Below are positions 36,276 to 44,870 of a DNA stretch of 64,000 nucleotides, one piece after another. Positions within the stretch are counted from its first letter, which is position 1, and each line of letters opens with the position of its first letter. A model generated the notes under the pieces. That model was not told the DNA's origin and searched no databases. It saw only the letters and a program-made list of their open reading frames with translations. Origin of the DNA: Rhizobium sp. BT03 (GTDB lineage Bacteria > Pseudomonadota > Alphaproteobacteria > Rhizobiales > Rhizobiaceae); the NCBI RefSeq assembly GCF_030053155.1, contig NZ_CP125640.1:434001-498000 (forward strand). Reading direction: 5' to 3'. The position numbers were made by a program, and so were the translations under genes.

Positions 36276-37012
36276 GCGGACGGCTCGCCGTCGCCGGTGT
36301 GCAGGACATAGCCCTTTCCGCGTCGTGTCTTGATATGGCGCGGGAGATCGGGATTGCGTTCGATTTTCCGCCGGAGACGCAAAACCAGGACATCGACGTT
36401 ACGGTCGATGTAGCGATCGCTTTCCGAGCCAAGCCGATCGAGAATCTGCGCCCGGCTCACCGGCTGGTTGGGGGTCTGCGCAAGGATTTCAAGCAGGGCG
36501 AACTCGGCAGTCGTCAGCGTTTTGCTGCGGTCGGCGAGGCAGACGGCTTGCCGGCCCATCAGGTCGATGGCCCAATCGCCAAGCAGCAGAGAGGGACGTT
36601 CGTGCTCCCGATCACTCTCCTTTTCCTGTTTCAGTGAGGGCACGGTTCGCCGCAAGACAGCTTTGATGCGGGCCGTCAGTTCGATCGGTTCGAACGGCTT
36701 GACGACATAGTCATCCGCCGCGGTTTCGAGGCCGAGGACACGATCGGCGGCACTGCCGGCTGCCGTCACCATGACGATACCGATATTGGCCTCCGACCGC
36801 AGTTTTTGGGCGAAAGTCCGGCCGGATGTCCGCGGCAGGTTATGGTCGACCAGCACCAGATGCATCTGCTCTCGTGCCAGAATATCGGTCGCCTCCTCGG
36901 CGGATCCCGCGCAGGTCGGAATCCACCCCTCGGCCTCGACGAGATCGGAGATAAGTTCCGCCATATCCGGATCGTCCTCGACGATCAGAATTCGAACCTT
37001 CTGATTCAGCAC
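36272..37012 (-). CDS. OmpR-family response regulator
   Basis: 246 residues. The receiver domain has D13/D14, the phosphoacceptor D56 in LVLVDHNLPR, and K105 in DYVVKPFEP. The C-terminal winged helix (LTTAEFALLEILAQTPNQPV, RDVDVLVLRLRRKI-type region NVDVLVLRLRRKIE) is of the OmpR/PhoB type. It is first in the operon with the histidine kinase and is divergent from the SBP1 gene, with 205 bases between starts, so its probable target is that gap. Confidence 0.92.
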   Translation of the reverse strand: MLNQKVRILIVEDDPDMAELISDLVEAEGWIPTCAGSAEEATDILAREQMHLVLVDHNLPRTSGRTFAQKLRSEANIGIVMVTAAGSAADRVLGLETAADDYVVKPFEPIELTARIKAVLRRTVPSLKQEKESDREHERPSLLLGDWAIDLMGRQAVCLADRSKTLTTAEFALLEILAQTPNQPVSRAQILDRLGSESDRYIDRNVDVLVLRLRRKIERNPDLPRHIKTRRGKGYVLHTGDGEPSA

Positions 37013-37217
37013 CGCTTGATCCTCCCGGCGCCATCATAGGCATGCCGCCGTCAATGTTCAAAGACTTGCTGATGATGAGGTTTGTCACATTTGTAATGAA
37101 TGTAACGTCGCTCCGCCCGGCGATGAAAAATCGGTAACCATTCTTCGATTGCGGTGACGCGAAGATCTGACATGCTGGCTGTGGATATTGGAACGGGAGG
37201 TTCCAAGGGAGGCTTGC

Positions 37218-38240
37218 GTGAGGATATTGACCGCTTTTGCTGCGGGCATGGCTTTCTGGCTGTGCGGCGCAAGCCAAGGCATGAGCGAGGCGCGATTGAA
37301 CGTCCTGTGCGGCGTCGACGAAGCCTGGTGCATGGCCATGGAAAAAGCGTTCGAAGCCCGCGCGGGTATCGATATCTCGATGGTTCGCAAGAGCACGGGT
37401 GACATACTCGATCAGATCCGGGCCGAAAAATCACACCCGACAGTGGATGTCTGGTGGGGTGGAACCGGCGATGCCCATCTGCAGGCTGCCTCAGAGGATC
37501 TGCTCGATCGATATCAGCCCGACCATGAACACGATATGCTGCCTTGGGCGCAGAACTTTTTTGCTATGTCCGGCTCCCGGTCGGCCGCCATATATGCGGG
37601 GGCTTTGGGTTTCGCCTATAATTCCGATCTGCTCGCAGCGCTGAAGATTCCGGCCCCGACCTGCTGGCAGGACCTGACGAAAGAGGCCTATCGCGGCCAT
37701 ATCCAGTCCGGCAATCCGAATTCCTCCGGAACCGCTTTCACGATGCTGGCCACACTCGTGCAGCTCTTCGGCGAAGAGGAGGCGTTCCGTTATATGGCCG
37801 CGCTCAACCGCAATATCGTCGAGTATACCAGGTCCGGCTCGGCGCCGGTGAAGGCAGCCGCTCGGGGTGAAATCCTGATCGGCATCTCGTTCATGCATGA
37901 CGCGGTGACCCTGAAGGAAGCCGGCGCGGCGCTGGTCATCGTCGCTCCCTGCGAAGGAACGGGTTACGAGATCGGTGCCGTCAGCATCGTCAAGGGCAGC
38001 CGCAATGCCAGGGCCGCCCAGGCATTCGTCGATTTCGCCCTCAGCCCCGAAGGCCAGGCGACAGGAGCCGCGGCCGGCCAGAACCAGGTTCCGTCGAACG
38101 CCAAAGCGGCTCTACCGCCGGCCGCGCCCGACATCACCATGATCAAGATGGTGGATTATGACTTTGCAACATTCGGCTTGTCCGACGAGCGAAGTCGGCT
38201 GTTGACCCGTTTCGACACCGAGATCTCCCCGACCCAATAG
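37218..38240 (+). CDS. ABC substrate-binding protein 1 (Fbp/Afu-like)
   Basis: 340 residues with a signal peptide (LTAFAAGMAFWLCGASQGMS). It is a family 1-type periplasmic binding protein of the FbpA/AfuA/phosphonate group: STGDILDQIRAEKSHPTVDV, WWGGTGDAHLQAA, NPNSSGTAFTML and SGSAPVKAAARGE. FbpA proteins bind ferric iron, but AfuA homologues bind sugar phosphates, so iron should not be assumed. The GTG at 37218 follows AAGGGAGG at 37206-37213; a TTG at 37188 adds unlike residues. It is followed by a paralogue in the same direction, with a 118-base gap. Confidence 0.85.
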   Translation: MRILTAFAAGMAFWLCGASQGMSEARLNVLCGVDEAWCMAMEKAFEARAGIDISMVRKSTGDILDQIRAEKSHPTVDVWWGGTGDAHLQAASEDLLDRYQPDHEHDMLPWAQNFFAMSGSRSAAIYAGALGFAYNSDLLAALKIPAPTCWQDLTKEAYRGHIQSGNPNSSGTAFTMLATLVQLFGEEEAFRYMAALNRNIVEYTRSGSAPVKAAARGEILIGISFMHDAVTLKEAGAALVIVAPCEGTGYEIGAVSIVKGSRNARAAQAFVDFALSPEGQATGAAAGQNQVPSNAKAALPPAAPDITMIKMVDYDFATFGLSDERSRLLTRFDTEISPTQ

Positions 38241-38358
38241 GCCGGGATCCGACTTTCATCCGAACTCGACAACACGGTGCGATCGACGCGCCGCGACGGG
38301 CAGCGCTTGTGTCGCTGACCCCACTACCCTCTCAGACGCAAGCAACAGGAGGATACCC

Positions 38359-39384
38359 ATGCGACTGACAGTTCTTTCCACGCTTCTCTTTGCCGGAACG
38401 GCGCTGGCTGCCGGTTCGGTCCAGGCCACCGGCGAGCTCAACCTCATCTGCTCGGCCGATGTCGTCATCTGCGAGCAGATGCAGGGCGACTTCCAAAAGG
38501 CTCACGACATCAAGGTCAATATGGTGCGCCTGTCATCGGGCGAGACCTATGCCAAGATACGCGCCGAGGCTCGCAACCCGAAGACCGACATCTGGTGGGC
38601 CGGCACGGGGGATCCGCATGTCCAGGCAGCATCGGAAAACCTGACGCTGGAATACAAGTCGCCAATGCTCGACCAGTTGCAGGATTGGGCCAAAAAGCAG
38701 GCGGAGAGCACCGGTTTCAAGACGGTCGGCGTCTACGCCGGTGCGCTCGGCTGGGGTTACAACACCGAGATCTTCAAGACCAAGGGTTACAAGGAGCCCC
38801 GCTGCTGGGCCGATCTCCTGGCGCCGGAATTGAAGGGCGAAATCCAGATCGCCAATCCGAACTCCTCGGGCACTGCCTATACGGCACTCGCTTCGCTGGT
38901 GCAGATCATGGGCGAAGACCAGGCCATCGACTATCTGAAAAAACTGAACGCCAACGTCTCGCAATACACCAAATCCGGATCGGCTCCTGTCAAGGCGGCG
39001 GCGCGGGGCGAAACGGCCCTCGGCATCGTCTTCATGCATGACGCCGTCGCGCAGACCGCCGAAGGTTTTCCGGTCAAATCCATCGCGCCATGCGAGGGCA
39101 CCGGCTATGAAATCGGCTCCATGTCGATCATCAAAGGCGCCCGCAATCTCGACAACGCCAAGATCTGGTACGACTGGGCGCTGCGGCCCGAAGTGCAATC
39201 GCGCATGAAGGATGCCAAGTCCTTCCAGCTGCCGTCGAACAAATCGGCGGAGGTACCGAAGGAAGCGCCGAAGTTCGAGGACATCAAGCTGATCGACTAC
39301 GACTTCAAGACCTATGGTGATCCGGCAAAGCGCAAGGCCCTGCTGGAGCGCTGGGACCGGGAAGTCGGCGCCATTGCCAACTGA
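38359..39384 (+). CDS. ABC substrate-binding protein 2 (Fbp/Afu-like)
   Basis: 341 residues with a signal peptide (LSTLLFAGTALAAGSVQA). It is a tandem paralogue of binding protein 1, sharing WWAGTGDPHVQAA, NPNSSGTAYTALASLVQ, KSGSAPVKAAARGE, FMHDAV and APCEGTGYEIG. Differences elsewhere suggest overlapping but not identical ligands. It is preceded by AGGAGGA and followed by a strong hairpin, then the permease gene. The permease and ATPase are single copy, so both binding proteins probably serve one transporter. Confidence 0.87.
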   Translation: MRLTVLSTLLFAGTALAAGSVQATGELNLICSADVVICEQMQGDFQKAHDIKVNMVRLSSGETYAKIRAEARNPKTDIWWAGTGDPHVQAASENLTLEYKSPMLDQLQDWAKKQAESTGFKTVGVYAGALGWGYNTEIFKTKGYKEPRCWADLLAPELKGEIQIANPNSSGTAYTALASLVQIMGEDQAIDYLKKLNANVSQYTKSGSAPVKAAARGETALGIVFMHDAVAQTAEGFPVKSIAPCEGTGYEIGSMSIIKGARNLDNAKIWYDWALRPEVQSRMKDAKSFQLPSNKSAEVPKEAPKFEDIKLIDYDFKTYGDPAKRKALLERWDREVGAIAN

Positions 39385-39399
39385 AGATCGATAAGTGGC

Positions 39400-39429
39400 G
39401 CGGCATCCCGGACGGATCCGGGGTGCCGC
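39400..39429 (+). terminator. Hairpin between binding protein 2 and permease, probable attenuator
   Basis: GCGGCATCCCGG at 39400-39411 pairs with CCGGGGTGCCGC at 39418-39429 (one G-U pair) across a six-base loop. It lacks a T-run. Such hairpins after binding-protein genes protect that message and lower downstream expression, giving excess binding protein. Confidence 0.65.
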
Positions 39430-39472
39430 TCCATTCTCCCATTCCATCAACGTGAAATAAGCGAGGTATGCC

Positions 39473-41704
39473 ATGAGACGTGGCAATCGCCGATTGGACA
39501 TCGTCCTTGGCCTGGGGGCGGTAGCCCTCACCCTGCTCCCGTGGTATCGCATCGAGGGCGGCTTCTTCGGATTCAAGTGGCTGTCTGCCTTCCCGTTCTC
39601 CGCCGATACGGCACCAGGGTTGCTGCAAATCCTGCAGCATGGAAGAGCTTGGCTTGCCGGCGTGGTCCTGCTCTTTCTGCTCGGCTGTTTGGCGCGCCTG
39701 GCGCGCGATCCGATGCGGCGCGGTACCCTGCTCGCCTCACTCGGTGCCGTCGGTCTCGTCTTCCTGTCTCTGCAGGGACTGGCGATCGGCTTTTCCGGTT
39801 GGACCTGGGCAATTAGTGAAAACCTGTTCGGCATATTATCCGAGGGACAGCCTTCGATGGGTGCCGGCGCGGTCCTTTTGGCGCTCGTCTTCGTTCTCCT
39901 CTTTGCGTTCGGACTGGCCGAACGCGGGGTGATGAAGGGAGATGCCTTCATCGTCGGCTCGATTTGCATTCTTGCGTTCCTGGTCACCGTCTTCGTTTTC
40001 TACCCGATCGGCAGCATGTTCATCGCTTCGGTGCAGGACTTCGACGGCTCCTTCAATCCGGAGGGCCTTATACGTAACATTCAGGACCCCGGCATTTGGA
40101 GCCTCGGCTGCATAGCGGGCGAAGAACGTTGCGGCGTTGCCTGGCGCACGCTCCTTCTCGCTGTCATGACAGCTTCCGGCTCGACCCTGCTCGGCCTCGG
40201 CTTCGCGCTGGTGGCGACGCGCACGCGCTTTCCGTTCAAAAAGGGATTGCGCCTGCTGACGGTGCTGCCGATCATCACACCGCCCTTCGTCATCGGCCTG
40301 GCGCTGACGCTGCTGTTCGGCCGCGCCGGCGTTATCACCGAGGCCTTGTCCAGCCTGTTGGGTATCGAGCCGGGCCGCTGGCTTTATGGGCTCACCGGCA
40401 TCTGGATCGCCCAGGTGCTCTCCTTTACGCCGATCGCCTTCCTCGTCCTTATCGGCGTCGTCGAAGGCGTCAGCCCCTCGATGGAAGAGGCATCGCAGAC
40501 CCTGCGTGCCGGTCGCTGGCGCACGTTCTGGCGCGTCTCCCTGCCGTTGATGAAGCCGGGTCTCGCAAACGCCTTCCTGATCGGGTTCATCGAGAGCATG
40601 GCCGATTTCGGCAATCCGCTCGTGCTCGGCGGCACGCATGGCGTGCTTTCGACGGAAATCTTCTTTGCGGTCGTCGGATCGCAGAACGATCCGTCGCGCG
40701 CGGCCGTTCTTGCCATCGTGCTCCTCTGCTTCACGCTCTCGGCATTCCTCGCTCAGCGTCTCTGGCTATCGGGCAAGAGCTTTGCCACGGTCACCGGCAA
40801 GGGCGACAGCGGCGCTCATATCGCCTTGCCGCGCGGCCTTTCCATTGCCGTACATGCGGTGGTCGTTCCGTGGATGATCTTCACCGTCGTCGTTTATGGA
40901 ATGATCCTGATCGGCGGCTTCGTGAAAACCTGGGGCCTCGACAACTCGCTGACGCTCGACCATTACGCTCGCGCCTTCTCGATCGGTTTCGACAACGGCG
41001 GGATCGCGTGGACCGGCGTGGCGTGGAACTCCTTCTGGACGACGATGGAAATCGCGCTCGTCTCCGCGCCCCTGACCGCTGCGGTGGGCCTGCTCACGGC
41101 TTATATAATCGTACGGCAGAAATTCGTCGGGCGGAACGTCTTCGAATTCGCGCTGATGATGAGCTTCGCCATCCCCGGAACGGTCATCGGCGTCAGCTAC
41201 ATCATGGCTTTCAACCTGCCTCCGATCGAGATGACCGGCTCGGCGCTGATCCTCATCCTCTGCTTCGTCTTCCGCAATATGCCGGTCGGCGTACGCGGCG
41301 GGATCGCGGCGATGAGCCAGCTCGACAAGAGCCTGGACGAGGCGTCGCTGACTTTGCGTGCGGACAGTTTCCGCACGATCCGCAAGGTGATCCTGCCACT
41401 GCTGCGGCCCGCCATCACCGCTGCCCTGGTCTACTCCTTCGTTCGCGCCATAACCTCGATCAGCGCCGTCATCTTCCTTGTCAGCGCAGAATACAACATG
41501 GCCACCTCCTACATCGTCGGCCTCGTCGAGAATGGCGAGTACGGCGTGGCAATCGCCTATTCATCGATGCTGATCGTGGTGATGAGCATCATCATCGCCG
41601 GCTTCCAGCTCGTCGTCGGCGAGCGCCGCCTGCGCCGCGAAAATCGCGTCGCTGGCACCAGCTCAGCTCCCTCTGTTCCTCTCGGTCAGGAGAAAACCGC
41701 ATGA
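39473..41704 (+). CDS. ABC transporter permease, fused two-domain type
   Basis: 743 residues with about 16 membrane helices. Two binding-protein-dependent permease domains are joined in one chain, as in FbpB: the first EAA loop reads MEEASQTLRAGRWRTFWRVS and the second LDEASLTLRADSFRTIRKVI. The N-terminal about 200 residues add four extra helices not needed for transport. One chain thus forms the whole channel. The stop overlaps the ATPase start (ATGA). It works with the ATPase and the two binding proteins. Confidence 0.9.
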   Translation: MRRGNRRLDIVLGLGAVALTLLPWYRIEGGFFGFKWLSAFPFSADTAPGLLQILQHGRAWLAGVVLLFLLGCLARLARDPMRRGTLLASLGAVGLVFLSLQGLAIGFSGWTWAISENLFGILSEGQPSMGAGAVLLALVFVLLFAFGLAERGVMKGDAFIVGSICILAFLVTVFVFYPIGSMFIASVQDFDGSFNPEGLIRNIQDPGIWSLGCIAGEERCGVAWRTLLLAVMTASGSTLLGLGFALVATRTRFPFKKGLRLLTVLPIITPPFVIGLALTLLFGRAGVITEALSSLLGIEPGRWLYGLTGIWIAQVLSFTPIAFLVLIGVVEGVSPSMEEASQTLRAGRWRTFWRVSLPLMKPGLANAFLIGFIESMADFGNPLVLGGTHGVLSTEIFFAVVGSQNDPSRAAVLAIVLLCFTLSAFLAQRLWLSGKSFATVTGKGDSGAHIALPRGLSIAVHAVVVPWMIFTVVVYGMILIGGFVKTWGLDNSLTLDHYARAFSIGFDNGGIAWTGVAWNSFWTTMEIALVSAPLTAAVGLLTAYIIVRQKFVGRNVFEFALMMSFAIPGTVIGVSYIMAFNLPPIEMTGSALILILCFVFRNMPVGVRGGIAAMSQLDKSLDEASLTLRADSFRTIRKVILPLLRPAITAALVYSFVRAITSISAVIFLVSAEYNMATSYIVGLVENGEYGVAIAYSSMLIVVMSIIIAGFQLVVGERRLRRENRVAGTSSAPSVPLGQEKTA

Positions 41705-42762
41705 TCACCGTCAAACCCGGTTCCGTCACCTTCCAGAATGTCCGCAAGTCTTTCGGTGCATTCACGGCCATTCCGGACCTTTCCCTCTCCATCGAGCCGG
41801 GCACGCTGGTGACCTTGCTCGGCCCATCCGGCTGCGGCAAAACCACCACGCTGCGCATGCTGGCCGGGCTCGAGCATCCGACATCCGGACGCATTCTGAT
41901 CGGCGGCGCCGACGTTACCATGCTGCCCGCCAATGAGCGCGATGTCTCGATGGTGTTTCAGTCCTATGCCTTATTTCCGCATATGACGTCGCTGGATAAT
42001 GTCGCCTACGGTCTGCAGTCGTCGGGCCTCGGCAAGAAGGAAGCGCGGGAAAAGGCCGAGGAAGGATTGAAGCTCGTCGGCCTTGCGGGCATGGGCCATC
42101 GCCTGCCGGCCGAGCTTTCCGGAGGCCAGCAGCAACGCGTCGCGGTTGCCCGCGCGCTCGTGCTCGAGCCGCAGGTGCTGCTGCTCGACGAACCGCTCTC
42201 CAACCTCGATGCACGCCTGCGCCGCCGGGTGCGCACTGAGATCCGCGAACTGCAGCAACGGCTCGGCTTCACCGCCGTTTATGTCACCCATGACCAGGAT
42301 GAGGCTCTGGCGGTGTCCGACCGCATCATCGTCATGAAGGATGGCGAGATCGCCCAATCCGGGACGCCGCGCGAACTCTATGAAACACCGGCATCGTCCT
42401 TCATCGCCGATTTCATGGGAGAAGCCAATGTCATCCCTTGCGAGGTGATCGGCGTCGAAGGTACGGAGACGCTTATCCGCGTGGCCGGCGTGGACCATCG
42501 TTTGCCAGGCCGTAGCGCAAAGCCCGGCTTGGCAAAACTCGCCGTCAGGCCCGGATCGATCACCATAGCGGCAGCCGGCCAGCAGGGCCTGGCGGGACGC
42601 GTGCTCCATAGTGCCTATCTCGGCGGGCATGTCGAATATGAGATCGAGACCGATGTCGGAACGCTCTTCATCATCGACCATGCCGTCGAAAGAAACCTGC
42701 CGCCTTCGAGCGATGTCACACTCGGGTTCGAGAATCGCGGCATTGCGCTGATCAATGCCTGA
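41701..42762 (+). CDS. ABC transporter ATP-binding protein (FbpC/PotA-like)
   Basis: 353 residues. Walker A GPSGCGKTTTLR, Q-loop MVFQSYALFPHMTSL, signature LSGGQQQRVAVARAL, Walker B LLLDEPLSNLDARLR and YVTHDQDEALAVSD. A C-terminal TOBE domain (AVRPGSITI) is present. It energises the fused permease. A much longer overlapping frame from 40096 is an artefact of the permease gene; only the part from 41701 is real. It is followed by the phosphatase gene 45 bases later. Confidence 0.93.
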   Translation: MITVKPGSVTFQNVRKSFGAFTAIPDLSLSIEPGTLVTLLGPSGCGKTTTLRMLAGLEHPTSGRILIGGADVTMLPANERDVSMVFQSYALFPHMTSLDNVAYGLQSSGLGKKEAREKAEEGLKLVGLAGMGHRLPAELSGGQQQRVAVARALVLEPQVLLLDEPLSNLDARLRRRVRTEIRELQQRLGFTAVYVTHDQDEALAVSDRIIVMKDGEIAQSGTPRELYETPASSFIADFMGEANVIPCEVIGVEGTETLIRVAGVDHRLPGRSAKPGLAKLAVRPGSITIAAAGQQGLAGRVLHSAYLGGHVEYEIETDVGTLFIIDHAVERNLPPSSDVTLGFENRGIALINA

Positions 42763-42785
42763 AACATTTGGGCCTGAACATTTGG
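42757..42785 (+). repeat. Short tandem duplication at the ATPase stop
   Basis: GCCTGAAACATTTGG at 42757-42771 is followed at once by GCCTGAACATTTGG at 42772-42785, a 15/14-base duplication that includes the TGA stop. It adds a second stop-like copy in the gap before the phosphatase gene and looks like a replication slip. Confidence 0.6.
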
Positions 42786-42807
42786 AATGCGAATAAAGGA
42801 TAGCAAT

Positions 42808-43629
42808 ATGACTATGCATGAAGCCGACCTGGAGCGGCGTTTCACCCTGGCCAAATCCCTTGCTGCGGAGGCTGGTGCTTTGGCGCTCGACTATTTCAAC
42901 AAGCGCGAGACTCTTGTGATCGAGACCAAGCGCGATCTTCAGGATGTCGTGTCGATCGCGGACCGGAACGTCGAGACCTTCCTGCGTGAGCGGGTTGCGG
43001 CAGCAATTCCCGAGGACGGTTTCCTCGGCGAGGAGTTTGGCCATCAAGCGGGACGTTCCGGCTACACCTGGGTTGTCGATCCAATCGACGGCACCGCGCC
43101 CTTCGTCAATGGCATGCCCACCTGGTGCGTTTCGGTCGCTGTCCTATACCAAGGTGTCCCGGTCATCGGCGTGATCCACGCGCCCTGTGCGAGCGAGCTT
43201 TATGCCGCGGCCGTCGGCTTTGGAGCGAGCTTGAATGGTCAGGTGCTGTTGCTCGATCCCTCCCGCACGATACAGAACGCCATGACGGGTATTGGCTGCA
43301 ATACGCACGTCGCTCCGGAGGTTGTCGGCGCCATCATAACGGCGTTGCTCGCCAGCGGCGGCACGTTCATTCGCAACGGCTCCGGAGCGCTGATGCTTGC
43401 CTATGTCGCTGCAGGGCGTCTCGTCGGCTATTATGAGCCTCACATGCGGGCTTGGGACTGCATGGCGGGTTATTGCCTGGTGAAAGAAGCCGGCGGCGAG
43501 TACCTGCCCTTCCCGACCGAGGGGGAAGATTTGTTCAAGGGGCATCCCGTCCTCGCAAGCAACCCTTCCGCGTATTCGGAATTGCTGGCGATTCACAATC
43601 TGCGCAACGGCGATATGACCGCACGATAG
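42808..43629 (+). CDS. Inositol-monophosphatase-family phosphatase
   Basis: 273 residues. Metal-binding motifs of the IMPase/FBPase/CysQ family are intact: LGEEFG, VDPIDGTAPFV and AWDCMAG. The family dephosphorylates inositol phosphate, histidinol phosphate, PAP or sugar phosphates using magnesium. The start ATG at 42808 follows AAAGGA at 42795-42800. It is last in the transporter operon, so it probably acts on the imported phosphorylated substrate or one derived from it. Exact substrate unknown. Confidence 0.88.
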   Translation: MTMHEADLERRFTLAKSLAAEAGALALDYFNKRETLVIETKRDLQDVVSIADRNVETFLRERVAAAIPEDGFLGEEFGHQAGRSGYTWVVDPIDGTAPFVNGMPTWCVSVAVLYQGVPVIGVIHAPCASELYAAAVGFGASLNGQVLLLDPSRTIQNAMTGIGCNTHVAPEVVGAIITALLASGGTFIRNGSGALMLAYVAAGRLVGYYEPHMRAWDCMAGYCLVKEAGGEYLPFPTEGEDLFKGHPVLASNPSAYSELLAIHNLRNGDMTAR

Positions 43630-43758
43630 AGCAAGCTACTGGCGGCGAGCGCAGGGCTGACAACGGCGAATGGTTGCGCCTACAACTGATTGTCAGAATC
43701 TGTCATGAACACGCTCAGGCAGGTGAAGAACAAGCGAATTCAATAACCTTCGATCGCC

Positions 43759-44313
43759 ATGAAGACTCCGAGAAAACGCAGCAAGCCTCGACCAGACAAG
43801 TCTCAGCCATTGCTGCGGCAGCTCGCCGCCGTTCCTGCCAAGCTGTTTTCGGGTGCATTCCGCCAACAATACGGCGCGATTTGCTTCCGCTACGCCAATG
43901 ACGGGCCGGGGATCGAAATCCTGGTGATCACATCGCGCGAGAGTGCGCGCTGGGTCATTCCGAAAGGGTGGCCGATGAAAGGGAAGAAGCCGTTTGAAGC
44001 GGCAGCGATCGAAGCCTGGGAGGAAGCAGGCGTGCGCGGGACGGTGAGGAAAAAACCGGTCGGCCGCTACACCTATCTGAAAGAACTCGACAATGGCGAC
44101 GTCGCTCCCTGCATCGTCGATTTGTTTCAGGTTGAAGTCATCGAGATCAGCAACGACTTCAAGGAGCAAGGCCAGCGCATTCTCGAATGGGTCAGCCCCG
44201 ATGAAGCGGCGCGACGCGTTCGCGAGGTCGAACTCAAGTCGCTGCTCGTCGAGTTTGAAGTCCGCGGGCGCGCAAAGCGATCCTCGCTGACGGCTGTCAC
44301 CTCCGCGAAGTAA
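43759..44313 (+). CDS. Nudix hydrolase (DIPP-like)
   Basis: 184 residues. The Nudix box region reads GWPMKGKKPFEAAAIEAWEEAGV; the core EAWEEAG has the catalytic glutamates, while the first Arg of the usual RExxEE is Glu, as in the diphosphoinositol-polyphosphate hydrolase-like subgroup. Basic N-terminus (KTPRKRSKPRPDKSQ). Substrate unknown: a nucleoside diphosphate derivative or inositol pyrophosphate. It follows the phosphatase by 129 bases, so it may have its own promoter. Confidence 0.82.
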   Translation: MKTPRKRSKPRPDKSQPLLRQLAAVPAKLFSGAFRQQYGAICFRYANDGPGIEILVITSRESARWVIPKGWPMKGKKPFEAAAIEAWEEAGVRGTVRKKPVGRYTYLKELDNGDVAPCIVDLFQVEVIEISNDFKEQGQRILEWVSPDEAARRVREVELKSLLVEFEVRGRAKRSSLTAVTSAK

Positions 44314-44327
44314 CTTGCATGATGATA

Positions 44328-44344
44328 GTCACTGCTGTAGTGAC
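44328..44344. promoter_or_regulatory. Palindrome upstream of the HxlR gene, candidate autoregulatory operator
   Basis: GTCACT and AGTGAC arms flank GCTGT, six bases before the HxlR start at 44351; GAT/ATC may extend them. HxlR dimers bind such inverted repeats. It overlaps the expected promoter region. Confidence 0.5.
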
Positions 44345-44350
44345 ATCCCC

Positions 44351-44857
44351 ATGCAGCGGACGAGCTTCAGCCAATTCAAATGCCCGGCGGCGCGCGCGCT
44401 CGACAGCGTCGGCGACTGGTGGAGCATTCTGATCCTGCGCGACGCCTTTCAGGGGCTGTCGCGCTTCGACGATTTCCAGAGGAGCCTCGGGGTGGCGCCG
44501 AACATCCTGACGCGGCGGCTCAAACAGCTGACGGATCAGGGGCTGTTCGAACGACGGCTCTACCACCAGCGCCCTGCCCGCTACGAATATCGGCTGACGG
44601 ACAAGGGCCGCGATTTCTTTCCGGTGCTGATGACGCTGTTTTCCTGGGGAAGCCGGCACATGCCGGAGCAAGATCTCGCCTTTCTGCTGGGTGACCGCGC
44701 TTCGGGCAGAGAGCGCCAAACAGTGCTGGTCGACGCACGGACCGGCGAAGAAGTGACACCCGAAAACACCAGCCTGCTTGCAGGCCCCGCAGCCGACGAC
44801 GAGGTGCACGCGCGGATCGCCCGCATGCGCGCCTGGTATCTCGGCATCGACGCATAG
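44351..44857 (+). CDS. HxlR-family transcriptional regulator
   Basis: 168 residues. The HxlR winged helix is clear: CPAARALDSVGDWWSILILR, FDDFQRSLGVAPNILTRRL and the wing YHQRPARYEYRLTDKGRDF. The C-terminal 60 residues are an extended helix region. The ATG at 44351 gives the usual N-terminus. It sits 13 bases before the FabF-like gene, with which it is probably cotranscribed, so it may control that gene and itself through the palindrome at 44328. Confidence 0.9.
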   Translation: MQRTSFSQFKCPAARALDSVGDWWSILILRDAFQGLSRFDDFQRSLGVAPNILTRRLKQLTDQGLFERRLYHQRPARYEYRLTDKGRDFFPVLMTLFSWGSRHMPEQDLAFLLGDRASGRERQTVLVDARTGEEVTPENTSLLAGPAADDEVHARIARMRAWYLGIDA

Positions 44858-44870
44858 AGAGGAAAATATC

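Noticed and set aside
40096..41700. Long extension of the ATPase frame back across the permease gene
   Set aside because: Different frame over a well-supported permease; Arg-rich, domain-free; the ATPase proper starts at the ATGA overlap at 41701.
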